NCBI GenBank assembly: GCA_002435755.1
Contig: DIYH01000008.1
Location: 62,001 to 126,000 of the forward strand
Reading direction: 5' to 3'
DNA from: Flammeovirgaceae bacterium UBA6059
GTDB taxonomy: Bacteria > Bacteroidota > Bacteroidia > Cytophagales > Cyclobacteriaceae
Length of the DNA stretch: 64,000 nt
Part shown: in pieces, positions 52,590 to 61,185 of the stretch
Numbering within the stretch: the first letter of the stretch is position 1
Layout: the number at the start of each line of letters is the position of its first letter
Notes under the pieces: model-generated
What the model was told of the DNA's origin: nothing
Seen by the model: the letters and a program-made list of their open reading frames with translations, nothing else
Database searches by the model: none
Made by a program: the position numbers and the translations under genes

Positions 52590-53141
52590 TTATTTTTTAG
52601 AAGCGAATGGCAAACCAAACGCCTTTAATAATTCAAAACTCTCTTCGTCCGAATTGGCGTCAGTGACGAGTGTGATATCCATACCCGTAATCTTACTCAC
52701 CTTTTCAATACTGATCTCAGGGAAAATGATCTGCTCTTTGACACCAAGAGTATAATTCCCCCTTCCGTCAAAGCCCTTATCACTAATGCCCCTAAAGTCA
52801 CGAACACGTGGCAGTGCAACCGTCATTAGTCTATCCAGAAATTCGTACATACGATCTCCCCTAAGAGTGACTCTTGCTCCAATAGGCATTCCTTCACGAA
52901 GCTTAAAGTTCGAGACTGATTTCTTAGCAATAGTAGGTACAGCTTTCTGACCAGTGATCAGTGTGAGCTCTTCAACACCTACATCTACAAGCTTTTTGTC
53001 AGCCACAGCAGCACCGATACCTTTGTTAACTACGATCTTCGTGACCTTAGGCACCTGCATTACAGTCTTATACTCGAACTTAGCCTTAAGCGCCGGAACG
53101 ATTTCTTCCAGATACTTTTCCTTTAATCTCGGACTAGCCAT
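52590..53141 (-). CDS. rplE: Ribosomal protein L5
   Basis: 183 residues. It binds 5S rRNA and touches the P-site tRNA. Marks: KVTKIVVNKGIGAAVADKKL, GQKAVPTIAKKSVSNFKLRE, GMPIGARVTLRGDRMYEFLD and FRGISDKGFDGRGNYTLGVK. Its start overlaps the end of rplX by eight bases. Confidence 0.97.
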   Translation of the reverse strand: MASPRLKEKYLEEIVPALKAKFEYKTVMQVPKVTKIVVNKGIGAAVADKKLVDVGVEELTLITGQKAVPTIAKKSVSNFKLREGMPIGARVTLRGDRMYEFLDRLMTVALPRVRDFRGISDKGFDGRGNYTLGVKEQIIFPEISIEKVSKITGMDITLVTDANSDEESFELLKAFGLPFASKK

Positions 53142-53475
53142 TTTTAATTATTTCTCCAGTTTTCTTAGAATATCTCTGAAGCTTACCTTGATCATCAGCC
53201 TTGCGGCCTGTTCGTGTAGCCTCCCCAGTCGCAGGATCCACAACCATAAGGTTGCTGAGATGTATCCCTGCTTCACTCTTTTCTATACCACCGTTAGGAT
53301 TAGTTGCTGAAGGCTTTACATGCTTGGTCACAAGGTTCAGACCTTCTACGATTGCTCTGTTCTTAGCAATTACAACTTCAAGTACCTTACCGGATTTACC
53401 CTTAGAGTTGCCAGCGATAACCTTTACAGTATCACCTTTGCGCACATGCAATTTGGTTCTCTTTTTTACAGACAT
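53134..53475 (-). CDS. rplX: Ribosomal protein L24
   Basis: 113 residues with a KOW motif (HVRKGDTVKVIAGNSKGKSG), then KVLEVVIAKNRAIVEGLNLV and the conserved GGIEKSEAGIHLSNLMVVDP. One of the first proteins to bind 23S rRNA. One base from rplN. Confidence 0.97.
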   Translation of the reverse strand: MSVKKRTKLHVRKGDTVKVIAGNSKGKSGKVLEVVIAKNRAIVEGLNLVTKHVKPSATNPNGGIEKSEAGIHLSNLMVVDPATGEATRTGRKADDQGKLQRYSKKTGEIIKNG

Positions 53476-53476
53476 C

Positions 53477-53845
53477 TTATAATACTTCAGGAGCCAATGA
53501 AACTATCTTCATAAATTGCTTTTCACGCAATTCTCTGGCCACAGGTCCAAAAATACGTGTACCTCTTGGCTCATCATTTGCACTCAGTAATACAGCTGCA
53601 TTATCCTCGAACCTGATGTAAGACCCATCTTTTCGACGTATCTCTTTTTTGGTTCGTACGACAACTGCGCGAGAGACTGTGCCTTTCTTCAAACTGCTTG
53701 AAGAGAGTGCTGACTTAACAGTCACGATTATCTTATCACCTATAGAGGCATACCTTTTACCGGTACCTCCGAGCACACGTATGCAAAGCACCTCCTTCGC
53801 TCCGCTGTTGTCTGCTACACTAAGTCTGCTTTCCTGCTGTACCAT
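53477..53845 (-). CDS. rplN: Ribosomal protein L14
   Basis: 122 residues, highly conserved: MVQQESRLSVADNSGAKEVL, CIRVLGGTGKRYASIGDKII, GSYIRFEDNAAVLLSANDEP and RGTRIFGPVARELREKQFMK. It lies at a 30S-50S bridge. Confidence 0.98.
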   Translation of the reverse strand: MVQQESRLSVADNSGAKEVLCIRVLGGTGKRYASIGDKIIVTVKSALSSSSLKKGTVSRAVVVRTKKEIRRKDGSYIRFEDNAAVLLSANDEPRGTRIFGPVARELREKQFMKIVSLAPEVL

Positions 53846-53848
53846 CTC

Positions 53849-54103
53849 TTATTTCGCTCTTTCAATAATTTCCACTAGCCTCCACCTTTTGTTCTTACTC
53901 AAAGGTCTAGTCTCCATGATCTTTACAGTATCACCAATATTCACATCATTGGATTCGTCGTGGGCCAAGAACTTCTTTGACTTCTTTACAAACTTTCCGT
54001 AAATCGGATGCTTTACACGTCGCTCAACACTAACAGAGATGGTTTTATCCATCTTGTTACTGATCACTACTCCGACTCTTTCTTTTCTTAGACTTCTTTC
54101 CAT
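53849..54103 (-). CDS. rpsQ: Ribosomal protein S17
   Basis: 84 residues from the ATG at 54103 (MERSLRKERVGVVISNKMDK). An OB-fold protein that binds early to 16S rRNA; VERRVKHPIYGKFVKKSKKF and GDTVKIMETRPLSKNKRWRL are typical. The longer start would overlap rpmC. Confidence 0.96.
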   Translation of the reverse strand: MERSLRKERVGVVISNKMDKTISVSVERRVKHPIYGKFVKKSKKFLAHDESNDVNIGDTVKIMETRPLSKNKRWRLVEIIERAK

Positions 54104-54113
54104 TGTGATGATC

Positions 54114-54308
54114 TTATTTCGCAAGCTCCTTTTCTCTGATCTCAGTCTTGATTCTCGCTACCAGTTTTCTGACTTCCTTGATCCTCATCGGATTCTCTAC
54201 AGGCGTGATAGCATGCGCAAATTTTAGTTTTTGAAGGCTATCCTGCTCAACTTCCAATTTGCTCTGGAGCTCGTCAAGCGAAAGTGCTTTAATCTCTGAA
54301 TTTTTCAT
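54114..54308 (-). CDS. rpmC: Ribosomal protein L29
   Basis: 64 residues, all-helical: IKALSLDELQSKLEVEQDSL, KLKFAHAITPVENPMRIKEV and RKLVARIKTEIREKELAK. It lies at the tunnel exit, where it helps dock signal recognition particle and trigger factor. Confidence 0.97.
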   Translation of the reverse strand: MKNSEIKALSLDELQSKLEVEQDSLQKLKFAHAITPVENPMRIKEVRKLVARIKTEIREKELAK

Positions 54309-54309
54309 T

Positions 54310-54729
54310 TTATGCTACGTAATCCCTACGAACAACAAACTTCGTTTTGATAGGCAGCTTTTGAGCAGCCAATCTTAAGGCCTCCTTGGCCAATTCTATG
54401 TCTACACCACCTGCTTCGAACATGATGGTCCCTGGCTTAACGACAGCTACCCAGTATTCAGGAGCACCCTTACCTTTACCCATCCTTACTTCAGCCGGCT
54501 TCTTAGTTACAGGCTTGTCTGGGAATATTCTGATCCATACTTGACCTTCTCTCTTCATGGCACGTGTCATGGCAATACGAGAAGCCTCTATCTGACGAGA
54601 AGTGATCCAACCAGGCTCAAGTGACTTCAGTCCAAAACTTCCGAAAGAAATTGTATGACCCCTTTGAGCAATACCCTTTACTCTCCCTTTCTGCTTTTTC
54701 CTAAACTTTGTTCTTTTAGGCTGTAACAT
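54310..54729 (-). CDS. rplP: Ribosomal protein L16
   Basis: 139 residues: MLQPKRTKFRKKQKGRVKGI, AQRGHTISFGSFGLKSLEPG, WITSRQIEASRIAMTRAMKR and RMGKGKGAPEYWVAVVKPGT. It sits near the A site and the peptidyl-transferase centre. One base from rpmC. Confidence 0.98.
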   Translation of the reverse strand: MLQPKRTKFRKKQKGRVKGIAQRGHTISFGSFGLKSLEPGWITSRQIEASRIAMTRAMKREGQVWIRIFPDKPVTKKPAEVRMGKGKGAPEYWVAVVKPGTIMFEAGGVDIELAKEALRLAAQKLPIKTKFVVRRDYVA

Positions 54730-54768
54730 GCTTCTATTACTTTATTTGCGGGCTACCGCAGTGAACTC

Positions 54769-55494
54769 TTATCTTCTCTTTCTTTTGGGACCGTCGTTTG
54801 AAGGCCTTCTTCGGCGATTAGATCCAGGACCTTCGTTAGCACCACCTATGTTGGGGCTCAAATCACGCTTTCCGAATACTTCACCTTTGAATATCCACAC
54901 CTTCACACCAATCTTACCATAAACTGTATTAGCTTCGGAAATGGCATAATCAATATCTGCTCTAAGCGTATGCAGAGGAATGCGACCATCCTTATACTGC
55001 TCAGTACGAGCCATTTCAGCACCACCAAGTCGACCGGATACTTTCACCTTGATCCCCTGCGCACCTACGCGCATCGCTGAAGCTATTGCCTGCTTCATCG
55101 CTCTTCTATACGAGATACGCGCCTGAAGCTGCTGAGCAATAGATTCTCCAACTAACCTCGCATCAAGCTCAGGACGCTTAATTTCAAAAATGTTGATCTG
55201 AAGATCTTTACCCGTAATTTTCTTAAGCTCCTCTTTGATTTTATCAACCTCAGAGCCACCCTTACCGATAACAACACCAGGTCTTGCTGTGTGAATGGTG
55301 AGTGTGATTCTTTTGAGCGTTCGCTCAATCACAACCTTGGCTACACCACCTTTAGGTATACGTACATCGAGATAGTTTCGGATTTTTTGGTCCTCTACCA
55401 ACTTATCGGAGAAGTCTTTACCTCCGTACCAGTTGCTATCCCAACCTTTAACTATACCTAATCTTAAACCTACTGGGTTTACTTTTTGTCCCAT
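54769..55494 (-). CDS. rpsC: Ribosomal protein S3
   Basis: 241 residues. A KH domain (HTARPGVVIGKGGSEVDKIK) and the C-terminal domain (RRAMKQAIASAMRVGAQGIK, VKVSGRLGGAEMARTEQYKD) form the mRNA entry site with helicase activity. About 25 extra residues (GSNRRRRPSNDGPKRKRR) make a basic disordered tail. It is 39 bp before rplP and 3 after rplV. Confidence 0.97.
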   Translation of the reverse strand: MGQKVNPVGLRLGIVKGWDSNWYGGKDFSDKLVEDQKIRNYLDVRIPKGGVAKVVIERTLKRITLTIHTARPGVVIGKGGSEVDKIKEELKKITGKDLQINIFEIKRPELDARLVGESIAQQLQARISYRRAMKQAIASAMRVGAQGIKVKVSGRLGGAEMARTEQYKDGRIPLHTLRADIDYAISEANTVYGKIGVKVWIFKGEVFGKRDLSPNIGGANEGPGSNRRRRPSNDGPKRKRR

Positions 55495-55497
55495 GAT

Positions 55498-55881
55498 CTA
55501 CTTCTCTGTATCGTTATCGCTTGTATTATCATCGATCTCGTTCATGCTGTCTACTACGAGCGTCACATGATTGGATCTCTTTCTGATTCTGTGTGCACGA
55601 CCTTGTGGTGCTGGCCTTAGTCGTTTTAGCATTCGACCACTGTCCACAAACGCTTCTTTGATAAAGAGATCGGCATCTTCAAGATTGACATCTTCATTTT
55701 TAGCTTGCCAGTTAGCTACCGCTGAAAGGAGTAACTTCTCCACACGAGCAGCACCGTCCTTTGGCTCAAATTTTAAGATCGTAAGGGCCTGATTGACTCT
55801 CTCGCCTCTAATCATATCCACTACCAACCTCATCTTGCGAGGAGACGTAGGTACGTTGTTTAATTTAGCTATCGCTTCCAT
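55498..55881 (-). CDS. rplV: Ribosomal protein L22
   Basis: 127 residues. Its hairpin lines the exit tunnel. Seen: LNNVPTSPRKMRLVVDMIRG, VEKLLLSAVANWQAKNEDVN and RLRPAPQGRAHRIRKRSNHV. A short acidic end (MNEIDDNTSDNDTEK) goes beyond the E. coli protein. Confidence 0.97.
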   Translation of the reverse strand: MEAIAKLNNVPTSPRKMRLVVDMIRGERVNQALTILKFEPKDGAARVEKLLLSAVANWQAKNEDVNLEDADLFIKEAFVDSGRMLKRLRPAPQGRAHRIRKRSNHVTLVVDSMNEIDDNTSDNDTEK

Positions 55882-55893
55882 CGTTACTTACCC

Positions 55894-56172
55894 TTATCTT
55901 TTGCCCTTATCCTTTTTACCAACGTGCCCACGGAAAGACCTTGTTGGTGAAAACTCACCCAACTTATGGCCCACCATATTTTCTGTGACGAAAACAGGGA
56001 TGAACTTATTTCCATTGTGCACTGCGAAAGTATGACCAACAAAGTCCGGAGAAATCATCGATCTTCTTGACCATGTCTTAATGACCGACTTCTTACCAGA
56101 TTCGTTCATAGCATCGACCTTCTTCTCAAGACGAAAATCTATATAAGGTCCTTTTTTGAGAGATCTAGCCAT
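55894..56172 (-). CDS. rpsS: Ribosomal protein S19
   Basis: 92 residues: MARSLKKGPYIDFRLEKKVD, KTWSRRSMISPDFVGHTFAV and HNGNKFIPVFVTENMVGHKL, then GEFSPTRSFRGHVGKKDKG. It lies in the 30S head with S13. Two bases after rplB. Confidence 0.98.
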   Translation of the reverse strand: MARSLKKGPYIDFRLEKKVDAMNESGKKSVIKTWSRRSMISPDFVGHTFAVHNGNKFIPVFVTENMVGHKLGEFSPTRSFRGHVGKKDKGKR

Positions 56173-56174
56173 TA

Positions 56175-56996
56175 TTATTTCCTTTTACTAATAATCATTT
56201 TGTCAGAATACTTATTAGGGTGTCTGGTCTTCTTACCCTTCGCGTAAAGTCCTGTTCTGGATCTAGGATGACCTCCTGAGGACCTTCCTTCACCACCACC
56301 CATTGGGTGATCAACAGGGTTCATTGCAACACCTCTTACTCTTGGACGTTTACCCAGCCATCTGTTTCTACCAGCTTTACCGAGACGCACATTCATGTGG
56401 TCACCATTAGATACGGTACCGACAGTTGCAGAGCAAACAGCCAATACCAGTCTCATTTCGCCGGATGGCAACTTGATGGTAACGTACTTGCCTTCTTTCG
56501 CTACTAACTGAGCATATGCTCCAGCACTTCTGGCAAGGGAAGCACCTTTTCCAGGCTTCAATTCTATATTATGGACAATAGTACCAAGTGGCATCTCTCC
56601 AAGGGGCATACAGTTGCCAAGTTCAGGAGCAACACCTGTACCGCTCACAACAGTTTGTCCTACTTGCAAACCTTCAGGAGCGATGATGTAAGTTTTGGCA
56701 CCATCAGCATAAACGGCTAGCGCAATTCGCGCTGTTCGGGTGGGATCATACTCGACAGATTTAATAACAGCCGGTACGCCGTGCTTATTTCTCTTGAAGT
56801 CAATGATCCTGAGTTTCTTCTTGTGCCCACCGCCTACGTTGCGCACAGTCATCTTACCAGAATTATTTCTACCACCAGTATGCTTGTTACGCTTTAGCAA
56901 AGACTTCTCCGGCTTATCAGTCGTGATCTCATCAAACGCTGGTGCCAGTCGATATCTCTGCCCCGGGGTTGTTGGTCTTAGTTTTTTAACAGCCAT
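56175..56996 (-). CDS. rplB: Ribosomal protein L2
   Basis: 273 residues. It is needed for subunit joining and the peptidyl-transferase centre. Conserved: RNNSGKMTVRNVGGGHKKKL, RIIDFKRNKHGVPAVIKSVE, SLARSAGAYAQLVAKEGKYV and the critical region VRGVAMNPVDHPMGGGEGRS. Confidence 0.98.
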   Translation of the reverse strand: MAVKKLRPTTPGQRYRLAPAFDEITTDKPEKSLLKRNKHTGGRNNSGKMTVRNVGGGHKKKLRIIDFKRNKHGVPAVIKSVEYDPTRTARIALAVYADGAKTYIIAPEGLQVGQTVVSGTGVAPELGNCMPLGEMPLGTIVHNIELKPGKGASLARSAGAYAQLVAKEGKYVTIKLPSGEMRLVLAVCSATVGTVSNGDHMNVRLGKAGRNRWLGKRPRVRGVAMNPVDHPMGGGEGRSSGGHPRSRTGLYAKGKKTRHPNKYSDKMIISKRK

Positions 56997-57009
56997 CCTT
57001 CAATGTCGT

Positions 57010-57297
57010 TTATACGCCTCCGTAGAAATCAATTATATCTCCTTCCGCAAGCTTCACAATCGCCTTCTTGTAAGAACTTGTTTTGCCCTCTACAATTCTG
57101 GCTTTCGTATATCTCATCTTGCGCTTACCAGCATAGACCATTGTGTTAACACTCTCTACGGTCACACCATAAGCCTTCTCAACAGCCTTCTTGATCTCTA
57201 CCTTATTGGATTTTTTATCTACAATGAATCCGTACCTTCCCTCCTCGTTGAGAGCAGATACCTTTTCAGTAACCAGTGGTTTTACTAATACGCTCAT
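57010..57297 (-). CDS. rplW: Ribosomal protein L23
   Basis: 95 residues: VLVKPLVTEKVSALNEEGRY, GFIVDKKSNKVEIKKAVEKA and YGVTVESVNTMVYAGKRK. It is a main docking site for trigger factor at the tunnel exit. It lies 4 bp after rplD and 13 bp before rplB. Confidence 0.97.
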   Translation of the reverse strand: MSVLVKPLVTEKVSALNEEGRYGFIVDKKSNKVEIKKAVEKAYGVTVESVNTMVYAGKRKMRYTKARIVEGKTSSYKKAIVKLAEGDIIDFYGGV

Positions 57298-57301
57298 GGT
57301 C

Positions 57302-57928
57302 TTACTTTAATAGGTTCTCTATTTTCTCAACAGCGCTTTCGCTCAAGATCAAACTGTCTGCGTTGAGCACATCATATGTATTCACCTGATCCACGGTCAC
57401 CACCTTCGATTTCTGAAGGTTGCGGCTGGATAGTACTACATTCTTATTGGTCTCATTGACCACAAATAATGTTTTAGCATCAGAAAGCTTTAGATCACTT
57501 AGCAACTGGACAAATGCTTTTGTTTTCGGCGCATCAAACTGTAGATCCTCAAGGATAGAAAGCTTATTATCCTGCGCTTTGTAAGTCAATGCTGATTTTC
57601 TGGCTAGCGTCTTGAGCTTCTTGTTTAGCTTGAAGCTGTAGTTCCTTGGTCTCGGACCAAACACACGCCCACCCCCTCTGAAAATGGGAGACTTGATGCT
57701 GCCAGCCCTAGCTGTACCAGTACCTTTTTGTCGCTTGATCTTTTTAGTAGAACCAGTGATTTCAGCCCTCTCTTTTGCCTTGTGCGTGCCTTGCCTTTGA
57801 TTAGCCAAGTATTGCTTGACATCAAGGTAAATAGCATGGTCATTCGGCTCGATACCGAATACTGAGTCAGTCAGGCTCACTTTTCGACCTGTCTCTGCTC
57901 CTGATTGATTTAATACCGCTACTTCCAT
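57302..57928 (-). CDS. rplD: Ribosomal protein L4
   Basis: 208 residues. Its long loop (QRQGTHKAKERAEITGSTKK, RQKGTGTARAGSIKSPIFRG, GGRVFGPRPRNYSFKLNKKL) reaches into the exit tunnel. In E. coli L4 represses the S10 operon; whether it binds the leader hairpin upstream of rplC here is not known. Confidence 0.97.
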   Translation of the reverse strand: MEVAVLNQSGAETGRKVSLTDSVFGIEPNDHAIYLDVKQYLANQRQGTHKAKERAEITGSTKKIKRQKGTGTARAGSIKSPIFRGGGRVFGPRPRNYSFKLNKKLKTLARKSALTYKAQDNKLSILEDLQFDAPKTKAFVQLLSDLKLSDAKTLFVVNETNKNVVLSSRNLQKSKVVTVDQVNTYDVLNADSLILSESAVEKIENLLK

Positions 57929-57930
57929 GA

Positions 57931-58563
57931 TTATTTCTCTAGAATTACGTAAGAGTTTTTGGCACCAGGGATGCTGCCGCTTACCACAACTAGGTTTTGC
58001 TCAGGTACAACCTTCATTACTTTGAGGTTGATCATTTTTACTCTACGTCCACCTGTTCTTCCTGCCATTCTTAAGCCTTTGAAAACTCTTGAAGGAAATG
58101 AACAAGCACCTATAGATCCAGGAGCTCTTAACCTATTGTGCTGACCGTGAGTAGCCTGACCGACACCACCAAAACCGTGTCTTTTAACTACACCTTGAAA
58201 ACCTTTACCTTTAGAAGTACCGATAGCATCAACAAAATCCTCTTCTGAGAATACCTCTCCCACCTTTACTTCATTGCCCAGCTGTACCTGACCATCAAAC
58301 TCTTCTCTAAAGTCTCTAAACTCAACCACCTTCTTCTTAGGTGCTGTCTTAGCTTTAGAGAAATGTCCCTTTAGGGCCTTACTCACATTTTTGTCTTTAG
58401 CATCATCATATGCCAATTGCACAGCCCGGTAACCGTCAGTTTCCTCGTTTTTCACTTGTGTTACCACACAAGGACCAGCCTCTATCACCGTGCATGCGAC
58501 ATTACGTCCATCGGCACTGTAGATGCTAGTCATTCCGATTTTTTTACCAATAATTCCTGACAT
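57931..58563 (-). CDS. rplC: Ribosomal protein L3
   Basis: 210 residues: SGIIGKKIGMTSIYSADGRN, VDAIGTSKGKGFQGVVKRHG, THGQHNRLRAPGSIGACSFP and VFKGLRMAGRTGGRRVKMIN. An early-binding 50S protein near the peptidyl-transferase centre. It appears to be the first gene of its own transcript, because a terminator and a consensus promoter lie between it and rpsJ. Confidence 0.97.
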   Translation of the reverse strand: MSGIIGKKIGMTSIYSADGRNVACTVIEAGPCVVTQVKNEETDGYRAVQLAYDDAKDKNVSKALKGHFSKAKTAPKKKVVEFRDFREEFDGQVQLGNEVKVGEVFSEEDFVDAIGTSKGKGFQGVVKRHGFGGVGQATHGQHNRLRAPGSIGACSFPSRVFKGLRMAGRTGGRRVKMINLKVMKVVPEQNLVVVSGSIPGAKNSYVILEK

Positions 58564-58591
58564 TCTCTTTTTATAAACTTGTTAGTTTTCA

Positions 58592-58613
58592 GCGGATTAA
58601 AAGTTTTATCCGC
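58592..58613 (-). promoter_or_regulatory. Leader hairpin before rplC
   Basis: GCGGAT and ATCCGC pair, with a further AAA/TTT pairing after a T-T mismatch. On the transcript it would lie about 10-15 bases after the predicted start and 28 bases before the ATG. It could be a ribosomal-protein binding site; no other support. Confidence 0.4.
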
Positions 58614-58623
58614 AAAAGGACTG

Positions 58624-58654
58624 CAAAGATAGATATTTCCATCCTGCTGTCAAA
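58624..58654 (-). promoter_or_regulatory. Consensus Bacteroidota promoter of the rplC operon
   Basis: On the minus strand TTTG (58651-58654) is followed after exactly 19 bases by TATCTTTG (58624-58631), matching TTTG-N19-TAnnTTTG. It lies downstream of the rpsJ terminator and upstream of rplC, with a leader of about 50-60 bases. Confidence 0.75.
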
Positions 58655-58690
58655 TAGTGCCGCCTTTATTTTCGTTAGAATTTTTAGGCC

Positions 58691-58726
58691 AAAAAAAGAA
58701 CCAACAGCATATTGCTATTGGTTCTT
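58691..58726 (-). terminator. Terminator between rpsJ and rplC
   Basis: On the minus strand AAGAACCAA and TTGGTTCTT form a 9-bp stem, with AGCA/TGCT pairing possible inside, followed by TTTTT. It lies 22 bases after the rpsJ stop, so the str-rpsJ transcript probably ends here at least in part. Confidence 0.85.
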
Positions 58727-58748
58727 CACTATATCTAAAAAGGTATAC

Positions 58749-59054
58749 TTATACCTTGATCTCTACGTCAACGCCACTTGGCAATTCGAGCTTCATCAAT
58801 GCATCCACCGTCTTTGTACTGTTCGAATAGATATCTACTAATCGCTTGTAAGTACAAAGCTGAAACTGCTCACGAGACTTCTTATTTACGTGAGGAGATC
58901 TTAGCACTGTGAACTTCTCCTTCACAGTTGGCAAAGGAATAGGGCCACTCACTACCGCACCTGTGGTTTTTACCGCTCTAACGATCTTCTCAGAAGACTT
59001 GTCTACCAAGTTGTGATCGTATGACTTAAGCTTTATTCTAATTTTCTGTGTCAT
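58749..59054 (-). CDS. rpsJ: Ribosomal protein S10
   Basis: 101 residues: MTQKIRIKLKSYDHNLVDKS, VVSGPIPLPTVKEKFTVLRS, PHVNKKSREQFQLCTYKRLV. Besides its place in the 30S head it acts with NusB in antitermination. Here it ends the rpsL-rpsG-fusA-rpsJ unit instead of starting the S10 operon. Confidence 0.98.
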   Translation of the reverse strand: MTQKIRIKLKSYDHNLVDKSSEKIVRAVKTTGAVVSGPIPLPTVKEKFTVLRSPHVNKKSREQFQLCTYKRLVDIYSNSTKTVDALMKLELPSGVDVEIKV

Positions 59055-59066
59055 GATTCAAGTTGA

Positions 59067-61172
59067 TTAAACTGTAGCACCTTTAGCTTTAGCAATCACA
59101 TCTTCTGCTAAGTTCTTAGGTACCTGGTCATAGTGAGAGAAGGTAAGTGATGCAGTTGCGCGCCCGGAACTCATAGTTCTGAGATCAGTCACATATCCGA
59201 AAAGTTCAGATAGGGGTACATCTGCCTTTACAACTGCTGAAGCCCCTTTTGTATCCATTCCCTTCATGATACCCCTTCTTCTGTTAAGGTCACCGGTAAC
59301 AGATCCTGTGTACTCATCCGGAGTAACCACTTCAACGCCCATAATCGGCTCCAGTAATACTGGTTTGGCTTGCTTGCCTGCTTCTTTGAAGCCTAGACGT
59401 GCTGCCATCTCGAATGACAAAGCATCAGAGTCAACATCGTGAAATGAACCGTGGTACAGTCTCACCTTCATAGAGTCGATAGGATATCCAGCCAGAGGAC
59501 CGTTATTCATAGACTCAGTAAAACCTTTCTGAATCGCAGGTATGAATTCTTTGGGGATAACACCACCTACAATCTGGTTGACAAACTGTAGGCCTTCCTG
59601 CTCGTAATCCTCGTCTTTAGGTCCAATCTCGAATACAATATCTGCGAATTTACCTCGACCACCTGTCTGCTTCTTGTACACCTCTTTGTGCTCAACACTG
59701 GAAAGAAGTGCTTCTTTGTAGGCCACCTGAGGAGCTCCTTGATTGATCTCAACTTTAAACTCTCTCTTAAGTCGGTCGATGATGATATCAAGGTGAAGCT
59801 CACCCATACCCTGTAAAATAGTCTGACCAGTTTCGTGATCAGTATTCACCACTAGAGTAGGGTCTTCTTCTACGAGTTTGGCAATCGCCATACCTAACTT
59901 ATCTACGTCAGCCTGCTGCTTAGGCTCTATTGCGTAACCGATTACAGGATCAGGGAATACCATTGATTCGAGTACAATCCTAGACTTTTCGTCGCAAAGC
60001 GTATCACCTGTTTTGATATCCTTAAATCCTACAACTGCCGCTATATCACCAGCATGGAGCTTATCAATCTGATTCTGCTTATTTGCGTGCATTTGGAAGA
60101 TCCTGGAGATACGCTCTTTCTTGTTGGTTCTTGTATTGAAAACATAAGAACCCGAGTCAAGCATACCTGAATAAGATCTCACAAAGCAAAGTCTTCCAAC
60201 GAATGGATCAGTCGCAATCTTGAAAGCTAATGCTGAGAAAGGATCAGATGCACTTGGCTTTCTTACTACGGCCTCCTCAGTATCGGGATTAGTTCCTTCG
60301 ATGTTATCTCTGTCAAGAGGAGAAGGAAGTAGCTCCATTACATAATCAAGAAGTGTTTGAACACCTTTGTTTTTAAATGCAGAGCCACACATCATTGGCA
60401 CAAATGCCAAATCGATTGTCGCTGCACGGAGTGCAGCCAATATTTCTTCTTTGGTGATAGAGTCAGGATCTTCGAAGTATTTCTCCATCAGTCCTTCATC
60501 ATACTCAGCAACAGACTCTAGCAACTCCTCGCGATATTGGGTCACATCGTCTTGCATGTCTTCAGGGATATCAACTTCTTTGAAAGTCATACCCATATCA
60601 TCCTCGTTCCAGACAATAGCCTTGTTCTCAACAAGGTCAACCACGCCCTTGAATGTTTCTTCAGCACCGATAGGAAGTTGAAGTGGCACAGCTTTAGTGC
60701 CTAACATTTCCTTTACCTGCTTGCATACATTCAAAAAGTCAGCACCTGCTCGGTCCATTTTATTGACGAAACCGATTCTTGCCACTTTATAATTATCCGC
60801 TAGTCTCCAGTTAGTTTCAGATTGAGGCTCAACACCATCAACAGCACTAAACAAGAATACCAGACCATCAAGTACACGTAGCGACCTGTTTACCTCTACG
60901 GTAAAATCAACGTGACCTGGAGTGTCAATGATATTGATGTGATATTCCTTGTCCTTGTAGGGCCAGAATACGGTAGTAGCAGCAGATGTAATTGTGATAC
61001 CTCTTTCCTGCTCCTGCTCCATCCAGTCCATGGTGGCTGCACCATCATGAACTTCACCAATTTTATGAGAAACACCAGTGTAGTACAGAATACGCTCTGT
61101 AGTGGTGGTCTTGCCGGCATCAATGTGAGCGGCAATACCAATATTTCTGGTGTACTTTAAGTCTCTTGCCAT
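59067..61172 (-). CDS. fusA: Elongation factor G
   Basis: 701 residues. The GTPase that drives translocation. G motifs: GIAAHIDAGKTTTTERILYY, RGITITSAATTVFW, DTPGHVDFTVEVNRSL and FVNKMDRAGADF; domain IV has GGVIPKEFIPAIQKGFTESM. Normal length, not fused. It follows rpsG by 13 bases; no tuf gene lies after it, unlike the proteobacterial str operon. Confidence 0.98.
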   Translation of the reverse strand: MARDLKYTRNIGIAAHIDAGKTTTTERILYYTGVSHKIGEVHDGAATMDWMEQEQERGITITSAATTVFWPYKDKEYHINIIDTPGHVDFTVEVNRSLRVLDGLVFLFSAVDGVEPQSETNWRLADNYKVARIGFVNKMDRAGADFLNVCKQVKEMLGTKAVPLQLPIGAEETFKGVVDLVENKAIVWNEDDMGMTFKEVDIPEDMQDDVTQYREELLESVAEYDEGLMEKYFEDPDSITKEEILAALRAATIDLAFVPMMCGSAFKNKGVQTLLDYVMELLPSPLDRDNIEGTNPDTEEAVVRKPSASDPFSALAFKIATDPFVGRLCFVRSYSGMLDSGSYVFNTRTNKKERISRIFQMHANKQNQIDKLHAGDIAAVVGFKDIKTGDTLCDEKSRIVLESMVFPDPVIGYAIEPKQQADVDKLGMAIAKLVEEDPTLVVNTDHETGQTILQGMGELHLDIIIDRLKREFKVEINQGAPQVAYKEALLSSVEHKEVYKKQTGGRGKFADIVFEIGPKDEDYEQEGLQFVNQIVGGVIPKEFIPAIQKGFTESMNNGPLAGYPIDSMKVRLYHGSFHDVDSDALSFEMAARLGFKEAGKQAKPVLLEPIMGVEVVTPDEYTGSVTGDLNRRRGIMKGMDTKGASAVVKADVPLSELFGYVTDLRTMSSGRATASLTFSHYDQVPKNLAEDVIAKAKGATV

Positions 61173-61185
61173 TTTAAATTAATGA

